Assembly (NCBI RefSeq): GCF_001618865.1
Contig: NZ_CP015136.1
Span: 6,545,001-6,609,000 of the forward strand
Direction: 5' to 3'
Length of the DNA stretch: 64,000 nt
From: Luteitalea pratensis
GTDB lineage: Bacteria; Acidobacteriota; Vicinamibacteria; Vicinamibacterales; Vicinamibacteraceae
Positions 44,912-52,715 of the stretch are shown here, piece after piece. Under the pieces are notes generated by a model, which worked only from the letters and a program-made list of their open reading frames with translations, was not told the origin of the DNA and made no database searches. The number at the start of each line of letters is the position of its first letter. Within the stretch, counting starts at the first letter, position 1. The position numbers and the translations under genes were made by a program.

Positions 44912-46312
44912 TCAACTCCACAGGCGGTCGTTGCTTGGTTGCTTGTCCCACTGCGGCGTCGGCGCGAAGTACTCGCTGCCCGGCCGCAGGTGGGCCCGCA
45001 CCACGGACTCGACCACGTCGATACCGAGCCCTGGCGCATCAGGCACCACGGCGTACCCCTTCTCGACGAGTGGGCCACCGCCTGTCGTCGTGACCATGGT
45101 TTCCCACCAGGGCACGTCCATCGAATGGTGCTCGAGCGCGACGAAGTTCTCGGTTGCCGCCGCGCAATGCACGTTGGCCATGAAGGAGATCGGTGAGCCG
45201 GCAAAGTGCATCGCCATGGCGACGCCGTGCTCGAAGGCGTAATCACCGATCTTCTTGGTCTCGATGAGGCCGCCGGAGCTGGCCAGGTCCGGATGGATCA
45301 TGTCCACCGCGCCCATGTCGATCAGCTTGATGAACTCCTCCTTCAGGAAGATGTCCTCGCCGGTGAGGATGGGAATGTCGGAGGCCTCGCGGATCTGCTT
45401 CATCAGCTCGCCGTATTGCCACGGCACCATGTCCTCCATCCACGCGAGGTTGTGTTTCTCCATCGCCTTCGCGAGACGGATGCAGCTGTTGACGCCGATG
45501 TGGCCGTAGTGATCGGACGACAGCGGAACCTCCATCCCGATCACTTCGCGGATCGCGCCCACCCAGTCAGATAGCCATGCGATGCCAGCCGGTGTGACCT
45601 CGATGCCGGTGAACGGATGGGGCACCCGTCCACCCTGCCCGACGCTTGCGCCAAGGGGCGCGCTCAGCATGCCGGGCTTGTCGCGGAGCAGGCCGATGCC
45701 GAAATCCTGTTTCAGGTACGTGATGCCACGATCCATGCGCTCCTTGAGGCGCCGGCCCTGCTCCTTCGGATCGTCGGTCTCGGTCGTGTCGGCATACAGA
45801 CGCACCCGGTCACGGAACTTGCCGCCGAGCATCTGCCACGCCGGCACACCCCACGCCTTGCCGGCGAGGTCCATGCAGGCCATCTCGACGCCACACACGC
45901 CGCCGGCCTGTCGTGCGTGACCGCCGAACTGCTTGATCTTGCGGAACACGCGATCGACGCTGCAGGGGTTCTCTCCGAGCAGGCGGCTCTTGAGCACGAG
46001 CGCGTACGTCTCCGTGGCGCCATCGCGGACCTCACCCCAGCCGACCAGCCCCTGATTCGTGTCGATACGAATCAACGGACACGTCATCGGCGCCTTCTCG
46101 ACGACGGCGATGCGCAGGTCGGTGATCTGCAGCTTCGACGGCTCGGATGCGCGTTTGACGTTGTTCTGCACGAAGTTGGCGTCGGCCTCCGCGGCCGCCG
46201 ACGGTGACATCGCCGCGGCAGCGCCGGCGGTGAGCCCGAGCGTGCGGAAGAACGAACGGCGGTCGACGCCGGCTGGCGAAGGCGTAAGCAGTTGCTTGAC
46301 CTTCGGTTTCAT
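44912..46312 (-). CDS. Enolase-superfamily (mandelate racemase/muconate lactonizing type) enzyme, Tat-exported
   Basis: Protein of 466 residues with a Tat signal (DRRSFFRTLGLTAGAAAA), which is unusual for this mostly cytoplasmic family. The N-terminal capping domain is followed by the barrel. Metal ligands are visible in LSSDHYGHIGV, WMEDMVPW and LTGEDIF, and an AMHFAGSP segment lies near the end. Members dehydrate sugar acids such as galactonate or gluconate. The substrate is not known here. The start has a perfect Shine-Dalgarno (AAGGAGGTG). It lies downstream of the TonB receptor on the same strand, so import followed by periplasmic conversion is plausible. Confidence 0.87.
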   Translation of the reverse strand: MKPKVKQLLTPSPAGVDRRSFFRTLGLTAGAAAAMSPSAAAEADANFVQNNVKRASEPSKLQITDLRIAVVEKAPMTCPLIRIDTNQGLVGWGEVRDGATETYALVLKSRLLGENPCSVDRVFRKIKQFGGHARQAGGVCGVEMACMDLAGKAWGVPAWQMLGGKFRDRVRLYADTTETDDPKEQGRRLKERMDRGITYLKQDFGIGLLRDKPGMLSAPLGASVGQGGRVPHPFTGIEVTPAGIAWLSDWVGAIREVIGMEVPLSSDHYGHIGVNSCIRLAKAMEKHNLAWMEDMVPWQYGELMKQIREASDIPILTGEDIFLKEEFIKLIDMGAVDMIHPDLASSGGLIETKKIGDYAFEHGVAMAMHFAGSPISFMANVHCAAATENFVALEHHSMDVPWWETMVTTTGGGPLVEKGYAVVPDAPGLGIDVVESVVRAHLRPGSEYFAPTPQWDKQPSNDRLWS

Positions 46313-46389
46313 GGATCCACCTCCTTGCTGTCAGGGCGACTCGGTTCAGCCCCTGCCCTCGCACCTCCAGCCTGCCTGGGGAGCAGGAG

Positions 46390-46492
46390 GTAGGCCGCAG
46401 GCTGCAGGCCGTAGGCCACTGTGCTGCGTCGAGGGCCGGGCTCGGCCACCTTCGCGCTACGCGCTTAGGCGCCCAAGGAGAGCCGGCCCTAC
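46390..46492. repeat. Heptanucleotide run and composite family A REP
   Basis: GTAGGCC, GCAGGCT, GCAGGCC, GTAGGCC units are followed by GGGCCGGGCTCGG, an inner hairpin (CACCTTCGCGCTACGCGC) and CAAGGAGAGCCGGCCCTAC (46433-46492). Confidence 0.7.
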
Positions 46493-46494
46493 GT

Positions 46495-49400
46495 TCAGAA
46501 ATCGAATTTGACCGCGAACTGCATGCTGCGGTTGTCCACGACCGTGGTCGTGATGCGTCCGACCGTGGGTGAGCCGATCGAGTTGTTCGGGAAGCCGAAC
46601 CCCGGATGGTTGAATAGATTGAACGACTCGATGCGGATCTGCGCGTTCGTGCGCCCACCGAACATGAAGAATCGCTTGACCAGCGACAGATCGAAGTTGA
46701 GGTGCCCCGGCGAGTACAGCACGCCGCGGCCGACGTCGCCGTAGGTATTGGCTGGCGGCGCGACGAAGTCCGCGGGGTTGAACCACAGGTCCACGGTTGG
46801 ATTGTCGAGCTGGCCCGAGCCGGTGCGGTTGGGCCAGCTCGGTGCGCCGTTGTTGACAGGTGCGGCGAGCGCCAAGTTGAACGGCCGCCCGGTAGTCGCC
46901 GTGACGATCGAACTCGTCTGCCAACCGCCGACGATCGCGGCGACCAGCCCGCCCTGATTGAGCCAGGGACGGTTCGGGCCCCACGGCAGTTCATACACCG
47001 AGCTGACGACGGCACGGTGGCGGACGTCGAACCCGGAGGGACCCTTGCCGGCATTCATGTCGGTCACGGTCTGCGGATTCCCGGTCTGGCCGCCACCACT
47101 CGCCGCGGAACCGCCGTAGTCGAGCGACTTGCCCCATGTGTAGCTGAAGAGCAGTTGGAAGCCGTTTGCGTACCGCTGGTTCAGGCGCGTCTGCAGGGCG
47201 TGGAAGGTTGACCTGTTGCGGGGGTCGCACTGGATGATGGTGGCGGCGTTCGACAGCGGTTGGAGCAGGCGCCGCGAGGCTTGCGATCCCGTGCCGGGCT
47301 GCACCTCGTTGGGGTTCCAGCAGAGGACGAGGTGCTTGCCGGCGCTGCCGACGTAGCCGAGCTCGGCGATCAGAGGTCCGAAGAGCTGCCGCTCGACGCC
47401 GAGGTGCCACTGCTGCGCCGACGGGGTCTCGTTCTCGAACCCGTGACCGAGGACGCGTGGATTGGCGGCGTTGAGCTCCGCGGTCGTCTGCGGTTTCACC
47501 TGCTGGATTGGCGGGAAGGGGTTGTCGATTGACCGCACGTTGGCCCAGTTGGTCGGGTTCACCTCCGGGTTCACGTTCTGCGAGATCGTGTAGGGCACCT
47601 GCTGCCCGAGCAGGTTCGAGGCCGACGCAGCGACAGGGAAGTACGTGATCCCGTAGCCGGTGCGCAGGATCGTCCGCGAATCATCAGTGAGTAGATACGT
47701 GAGGCCGAGGCGCGGCGCGAAGTTGTTCTTGCGCGTCTTCAGATTCACCGCGTCGCTCGCGCCGTTCTCCCCGGCGTAGATCAACTGCAGGTTCGCGAGA
47801 TCGAAGTTGACGATGCGGTTCTGCTCTTCGGTCGGCGCCGTGAAGATCTCGTAGCGCAGGCCGGCGTTGACGGTCAGGCGGTTGGACATCTTGAAGTCGT
47901 CCTGCACGTACATGCCGTGCTCCTGCATCCGCAGGTCGTAGGGCTCGAGCAGGAAGCCGCGCGCCGCCGTGGTCATATAGCCGGTGAGCAGGGTCGCCAG
48001 GCCGGTGCCGCCGGCGTTGTTCACCGGGTTGTTCGTGAAGTTGGCATTGAATGTCAGCGTGCTGCGGGTGTCGGTGTTGGTGAACGGCGACGCGTAGCGA
48101 TCCACGAGCCGGTAGCCGAACTTCATCGAGTGCCGCCCCCTCACCCAGTTGAGGCTGTCCTCGATCTGCCAGTGTGTCTGCTTCGGGTTGACCGGCAGGA
48201 AGGCCGGGCCGCCGCTCAGACCGGTGAAATCCTGGACGTTCATGTTCGGGAGGCCGGTCGTGAACTCGGTGATGTTGATGCCCTGGATGCCGAGCGAAGT
48301 CGCCGCCTGCGTGCCGAAGTCCGACTGGAACGTGAATGGCACCGTCCGCGCGTAGCCGCCGCGCAACTCATTGACCAGCGTGTTGGTGATGACGCGCGTG
48401 TAGTTGATGCCGGCGCCCTGCGTCTTGAGGCGCGTGTTCTGGATGCCGGCCACCCACGGCCCGAGGTCGAATCGTGCCGCGGCTTCGGCCGGCGTCTCGA
48501 GACAGCACGCCGCCTGGCCCTGCGGGGCATCCAGCTTGAAGCTGCCCCAGTTGTAGCGGAAGAAGATTGAGTCGCTCTCACCGAACCGGTGGTCGATCCG
48601 GAAGGAGATGTTGTTGTCCTCGGAGACACGGTTGGCCGTGGTGATGTAGTTGTTGAAGTTGCCGGGCTGGTTGGGCAGCGGGTAGATGCTCGCCACATTG
48701 AGCCCAACCGGGTTGATGCGGTTGGCCGGGATGATGTTGCCCGGGAACTGATCGCGCAGGAACTGCGGGTTGTTCGCACTGACGGGAGCACCCGGATTGA
48801 AGGCCGGGTTGGGCCGCGTGCTGAGCGGGTCGTAGATCGGGATCAGGTTGCCGGACGCATTCCGGAAGTTGGAGAAGTCGCCGACCCGCGTCTCGGCCGT
48901 CGGCACGGTGTTGACAAACGCCAACCCCCGCGTCTCGCGCAGGCCCGCGTAATCGAAGAAGAAGAACGTGCGGTTGCGGAAGACCGGCCCGCCGATGGCG
49001 CCGCCGAACTGGTTGCGGTCCAGTGGCGGCTTGGGCGCAAGCGTGGGCAACTTGGCGACGAAGAAATTGCGGGCGTCATACTTCTCGTCCCGGTAGAACT
49101 CGAACGCTGTGCCGTGGAACTCGTTGCTGCCCGACTTGGTGGATACCGACACCACGCCTGCGCCGCGGCCGAACTCGGCCGAGAACACGCCGGTGAGCAC
49201 CTTGAACTCGCGCACCGACTCGACCGAGGGCGTGATGATGACGGTGTTGAACGTGTACTCGTTGTTGTCGATACCGTCGATCAGCCAGCCGTTCGTGTTC
49301 GCCTGATGGCCGAGCGCGTTGAAGTTCGACGCGCCGCGCGGGTTGAACGTGCTCGCACCGGAGAGGTTCTCCCCGGCCTGTCCAGGCGTGACGCCAGGCA

Positions 49401-49875
49401 CCAGATACACCAGCGACGCGAAGTTGCGCGAGTTCAGCGGCAGCTCGCGAATCGCCTTCTCCTCGACCGCCGCGCCGACTTCTGACGACTCCGTTCGCAG
49501 CAGCGGCGCGGTCGCGACAACGATCGTGGTCTCCTCGAGCGTACCGACTTCGAGCTGCGCGTCGACGCGGGCCCGCTGGTTCACTTCCAGCACGATGTCG
49601 CTGCGCACCCATTTCTTGAAGCCCTGCATCTCGACTTCGACGGCATAGGTGCCGGGCACCAGAAACGGGGCCGTGAAGGCGCCGGCATCGTCGGTCACGA
49701 CGGTCGTGGTCGTGCCGCGGTTGACGTTGCGCAGGGTGACGGTCGCGCCGGGCACGACGCCACCGCTGTCGGTGACGGTGCCGACGAAGGTGCCCGCTGC
49801 CACCTGGGCAGGCGCAGGCGCAGCGAGTGCCAGGGCGGCGATGAGGGCAAGAGCAAGCAGACGCGCGACACGCAT
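46495..49875 (-). CDS. Oar-like TonB-dependent receptor with N-terminal carboxypeptidase-regulatory domain
   Basis: Outer-membrane protein of 1126 residues. It has a signal peptide (LLALALIAALALAAPAPAQ), an Ig-like carboxypeptidase-regulatory domain (about 25-105, GTVTDSGGVVPGATVTLRN) and a plug (about 115-245). A 22-strand barrel follows and ends FAVKFDF with the terminal Phe used by the BAM complex. This architecture is expanded in Acidobacteriota, where ligands are largely unknown; oligosaccharides are often proposed. GGAGG precedes the start. It interrupts the polyene locus and probably works with the enolase-superfamily enzyme downstream. Confidence 0.93.
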   Translation of the reverse strand: MRVARLLALALIAALALAAPAPAQVAAGTFVGTVTDSGGVVPGATVTLRNVNRGTTTTVVTDDAGAFTAPFLVPGTYAVEVEMQGFKKWVRSDIVLEVNQRARVDAQLEVGTLEETTIVVATAPLLRTESSEVGAAVEEKAIRELPLNSRNFASLVYLVPGVTPGQAGENLSGASTFNPRGASNFNALGHQANTNGWLIDGIDNNEYTFNTVIITPSVESVREFKVLTGVFSAEFGRGAGVVSVSTKSGSNEFHGTAFEFYRDEKYDARNFFVAKLPTLAPKPPLDRNQFGGAIGGPVFRNRTFFFFDYAGLRETRGLAFVNTVPTAETRVGDFSNFRNASGNLIPIYDPLSTRPNPAFNPGAPVSANNPQFLRDQFPGNIIPANRINPVGLNVASIYPLPNQPGNFNNYITTANRVSEDNNISFRIDHRFGESDSIFFRYNWGSFKLDAPQGQAACCLETPAEAAARFDLGPWVAGIQNTRLKTQGAGINYTRVITNTLVNELRGGYARTVPFTFQSDFGTQAATSLGIQGINITEFTTGLPNMNVQDFTGLSGGPAFLPVNPKQTHWQIEDSLNWVRGRHSMKFGYRLVDRYASPFTNTDTRSTLTFNANFTNNPVNNAGGTGLATLLTGYMTTAARGFLLEPYDLRMQEHGMYVQDDFKMSNRLTVNAGLRYEIFTAPTEEQNRIVNFDLANLQLIYAGENGASDAVNLKTRKNNFAPRLGLTYLLTDDSRTILRTGYGITYFPVAASASNLLGQQVPYTISQNVNPEVNPTNWANVRSIDNPFPPIQQVKPQTTAELNAANPRVLGHGFENETPSAQQWHLGVERQLFGPLIAELGYVGSAGKHLVLCWNPNEVQPGTGSQASRRLLQPLSNAATIIQCDPRNRSTFHALQTRLNQRYANGFQLLFSYTWGKSLDYGGSAASGGGQTGNPQTVTDMNAGKGPSGFDVRHRAVVSSVYELPWGPNRPWLNQGGLVAAIVGGWQTSSIVTATTGRPFNLALAAPVNNGAPSWPNRTGSGQLDNPTVDLWFNPADFVAPPANTYGDVGRGVLYSPGHLNFDLSLVKRFFMFGGRTNAQIRIESFNLFNHPGFGFPNNSIGSPTVGRITTTVVDNRSMQFAVKFDF

Positions 49876-50029
49876 GGCGGAGGCCTCCGGCCGAAACGAG
49901 CGACGACGCAGCGCGTCGGCAGGCGCCGGTAAGGCGGCAGCCGCTCGCGCACACCAGGTTCCCCCGCGCTACCGCGCGAGGTCCCAGCGATTCAGGGTTG
50001 GCAGAGGATGCGTCGGAAGGCGGCGCGTG

Positions 50030-51199
50030 TCAACGTCCGTCGAGTCGGAGGCCGGCACTGATGAGCACATTCCCGAACGGCGTGCCCTGGCCCATGGGCT
50101 GCACGTGCGCCTCGAACCCCTCTTCGTGCAGGAGCGTCCGCCAGGCCGTCTGGGACCGGAACAGGAACCGTTGCCGCCAGTGGCCCGTAAGAAATGCCTT
50201 CATCGTGTTGCCGACGCGGACGAGGCGGAAGCGCCAGCCGGCGTCGGCGTCCGCCTCGCGGACCAGCAAGCGGCCCGTGTGCGGCAGCACGGCGCGGATG
50301 GCGCGCAGCAACTCACGTTGGCCGGCATCGGGCATCAGGTGCAGCACATCGAACAGCAGCACGACGTCAGCGGCCGGCAAGCCCGCCGTCCGCCCATCTC
50401 CGGCAACGATGTCCGCCTCGTGCTCCAGCGCCCGCTTCGCGACGCCTGCCACGCGCGGCCGCAACTCCACGCCGACCAGGCGCGTGAACTGCGGCGGATC
50501 GGACCGTGTGGTATCCCATTCGCCCCGCCCGGCCGTGTGTTGGGCCTCGGCCACCAGCGCCAGCATGAGCCCTTGCCCGCACCCGACATCGAGCAGCGTG
50601 CCCGTGGCGGCAGGGAACTCCGCGGCGAGCGCCGCGGCATACACCGGATCGCCGGACAATTTGCCGCGCGCGAACTCCCACGCCGTGATGCCCGAGTCGA
50701 GAAAGCGATCGCTGGCACGCCGGACCAGCAACTGGAAGAACGGATCCTGCGCGGGGCGTCGCGCAGCGTATGTCACGACACCGCCGACGATGCCCACGAT
50801 CAATCCGACGACCACACTGCCGATGACGAGGTCGGTGCCAAAATCCCACACACGACCAGACGTGATCATGTCCCATGACAGGGTGAGCAGGTGACCTCGC
50901 CGGACCAGTGATCCGGCCTGCACCTCGGCATAGAACAACGGCGGCAGGATGAGGGGGTTGATGACGTTGGCGGCGAGGTACATCTTGAGGCGGTTCAGGC
51001 CGAACGCCCGGCCTACCAGCCAGCACAGGCCGAAGTGCACGCCCCAGAACGGCGTGCAGCCGATCATGAGTCCAAGCCCGATCGCGAACGACTCGCGACC
51101 GCGGCTATCGCCCTCGGTCCGCAGGGCATGAATCGCCCGTTGCAGACGCGAGGCGCGAGACAGCGCACGGGCGCTGCCAGCCAACGGAACGGTGGTCAT
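50030..51199 (-). CDS. DUF2062 membrane domain fused to a class I SAM methyltransferase
   Basis: Fusion protein of 389 residues. Residues 1-150 are a DUF2062 domain (GLMIGCTPFWGVHFGLCW, NVINPLILPPLFY) with two to three membrane helices. From about 190 comes a Rossmann methyltransferase: SAM motif I is LLDVGCGQGLMLALV, then LVGVELRPRVAG and VLLFDVLHLMPDAGQ. The placement between the LolA-MMPL genes and the starter-unit genes suggests it methylates the aryl head group, a step encoded in many aryl-polyene loci (inference). The fusion would keep the enzyme at the membrane. A possible -10 lies 6-8 bases before the ATG. Confidence 0.83.
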   Translation of the reverse strand: MTTVPLAGSARALSRASRLQRAIHALRTEGDSRGRESFAIGLGLMIGCTPFWGVHFGLCWLVGRAFGLNRLKMYLAANVINPLILPPLFYAEVQAGSLVRRGHLLTLSWDMITSGRVWDFGTDLVIGSVVVGLIVGIVGGVVTYAARRPAQDPFFQLLVRRASDRFLDSGITAWEFARGKLSGDPVYAAALAAEFPAATGTLLDVGCGQGLMLALVAEAQHTAGRGEWDTTRSDPPQFTRLVGVELRPRVAGVAKRALEHEADIVAGDGRTAGLPAADVVLLFDVLHLMPDAGQRELLRAIRAVLPHTGRLLVREADADAGWRFRLVRVGNTMKAFLTGHWRQRFLFRSQTAWRTLLHEEGFEAHVQPMGQGTPFGNVLISAGLRLDGR

Positions 51200-51229
51200 C
51201 TTCAGGTATTATGACCGCTCGCCCCGCGG
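51200..51229. promoter_or_regulatory. Compact bidirectional promoter (GTATTATG core)
   Basis: On the plus strand TATTAT (51207-51212) points to the chorismatase. On the minus strand CATAAT/TAATAC point to the methyltransferase 6-8 bases away. The two divergent coding regions are 30-51 bases apart. Confidence 0.45.
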
Positions 51230-51250
51230 ATGCCGGGTCGCCGTGCAGTG

Positions 51251-52165
51251 ATGCCAAAGATTACCGTCACGACGCCGATCGCACTCGCTCCGCTCGCTCC
51301 CCTGCCACCGTCCTGGGTGGATGCGCTGGTGGGCTCCTCACCAGACATTTCCACGACCAATGCGCTCGATGGCACCGTCGAGGTGCGAACGGGCGCAAAC
51401 TTCACACACGTCGCGATCACGATCCCGGACGCACATGGGCTATCACCGGATCGGCTGCACGAGCACGTGCGCGACGCATATCTTTCGGTAGCGGCCACCC
51501 TCAACGCCCAACGGCGTCACCCCGTGCGGTTCTGGAATTTCGTGCCGCAGATCCATACGCCTTCTGGTCCCGGACTGGATCGCTACATGGTCTTCAACGG
51601 CGGGCGATTTGCGGCGTGCGAGCACTGGCACGGCTCACCGAATGACTTCGATCACACGCTGGCGTCGGCCTCGGGTGTGGGCGTGCTCGGTCGTGCGCTC
51701 GCGATCCATTGCCTGGCCGCCAACAATGCCGGCGAGCCCGTCGAGAACCCACGCCAGGTCCCGGCATACAAGTACTCCCGCCGCTACGGGCCGCGCCCGC
51801 CGTGCTTTGCCCGCGCCACGCAGTTGACGCGCCCGGTGCATGGCGCCTGGTGGCTGCTGGTGGCCGGCACCGCGAGCATCCGCGGCGAACTCACGGTGCA
51901 CGCCGACGACGTCGACGCCCAGACGGTCGAGACGCTGGACAACCTCGATGCACTGCTCGCCGCCGCCGAAACGCGGCGCGGCGCCAGCGATGCCGTCGCC
52001 CGCTTCACCAGCTTGCGCGTCTACATCGTCCGGCCCGACGACCTCGACGTGGTGCGCGAACGCATCGCCGAGCGGCATGGAGACGTGCCGGACATCGAGT
52101 GCGCACAGGCGGAACTGTGTCGTGGCGACCTCCTCGTGGAGATCGAGGGCATCGCAGAACTGTAG
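51251..52165 (+). CDS. Chorismatase (FkbO/Hyg5/XanB2 family), hydroxybenzoate-forming
   Basis: Protein of 304 residues from this ATG (311 from the in-frame ATG at 51230). It shows the chorismatase signature of a RidA-like trimeric fold: HPVRFWNFVPQI, GLDRYMVFNGGRFAA, QVPAYKYSRRYGPRPPCFAR, then LLVAGTASIRGE and the C-terminal AELCRGDLLVEIEG. The family converts chorismate to 3-hydroxybenzoate, 4-hydroxybenzoate or a dihydroxycyclohexadiene carboxylate. XanB2 supplies the aryl starter of xanthomonadin this way. Here it lies next to a hot-dog dehydratase and an AMP-ligase, so the starter of the polyene is probably a hydroxybenzoate. I cannot tell the 3- from the 4-isomer. Confidence 0.85.
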   Translation: MPKITVTTPIALAPLAPLPPSWVDALVGSSPDISTTNALDGTVEVRTGANFTHVAITIPDAHGLSPDRLHEHVRDAYLSVAATLNAQRRHPVRFWNFVPQIHTPSGPGLDRYMVFNGGRFAACEHWHGSPNDFDHTLASASGVGVLGRALAIHCLAANNAGEPVENPRQVPAYKYSRRYGPRPPCFARATQLTRPVHGAWWLLVAGTASIRGELTVHADDVDAQTVETLDNLDALLAAAETRRGASDAVARFTSLRVYIVRPDDLDVVRERIAERHGDVPDIECAQAELCRGDLLVEIEGIAEL

Positions 52166-52189
52166 GCCCTTCGGCCCTGCGGTGATCAA

Positions 52190-52255
52190 GGGAAGAGGGA
52201 GAGGGAAGAAGTCACAAGGGCGTCCAGGGACAAGGGACCATCACGAAGGAACACG
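52190..52255. repeat. Purine-rich heptanucleotide run
   Basis: CAAGGGA, AGAGGGA, GAGGGAA, GAAGTCA, CAAGGGC-type units fill the gap between two convergent genes. Confidence 0.55.
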
Positions 52256-52260
52256 GGGAA

Positions 52261-52692
52261 CTACCCTCGCGTTCCGACATCCGCCAGCGTGAGACTCCCC
52301 TTCGCGACGACGACGCCGTCGGCCGTGACCGTGCCTTCGATCTTGAACAGACCGCCCAGGCGGCCCGCGATGCGCGCCGTCGCTTCGAGCAGTACGTCCG
52401 CGCCGCATCCTGCCGGGAAGCGGAAGCCGTCCACTGCGGCGAGCCGCAACGCGTGCGGTCGGTGCGGCTCGCCTGGTCGCGGCGCCCCGGCGGCCAGCCC
52501 GCCGGTCTGCGCCAGCAGTTCGATCAGCACGACCGCCGGCACGACCGGTCGATCGGGGAAGTGACCCTGGAAGTAGAAATCACCCTGTCGGGTCTGGCGA
52601 CGGCACACCGCCTGCACGCCTGGCTCGACGGAGACGACGTCCTCGACCAGGCGCATCGGTGGGGTGTGCGGCAGTAGGGCGAGATACTCCAC
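52261..52692 (-). CDS. Hot-dog fold 3-hydroxyacyl-ACP dehydratase (FabZ/ApeI-like)
   Basis: Single hot-dog domain of 143 residues. The catalytic motif is QGHFPDRPVVPAVVLIE, with His44 and Glu58 as the FabA/FabZ pair; the usual PGV is PAV. It should remove water in each cycle to create the polyene double bonds. Aryl-polyene loci usually have a second dehydratase, which is not found here. The GTG start is 23 bases from the divergent AMP-ligase start. Confidence 0.85.
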   Translation of the reverse strand: MEYLALLPHTPPMRLVEDVVSVEPGVQAVCRRQTRQGDFYFQGHFPDRPVVPAVVLIELLAQTGGLAAGAPRPGEPHRPHALRLAAVDGFRFPAGCGADVLLEATARIAGRLGGLFKIEGTVTADGVVVAKGSLTLADVGTRG

Positions 52693-52715
52693 GGCTTATC
52701 ATCGCCCAGGCGCGC
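52693..52715. promoter_or_regulatory. Compact divergent promoter region
   Basis: Only 23 bases separate the two start codons. TATCAT (52697-52702) is a possible plus-strand -10. GATGAT or TGATAA on the minus strand is very close to the GTG. Confidence 0.35.
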
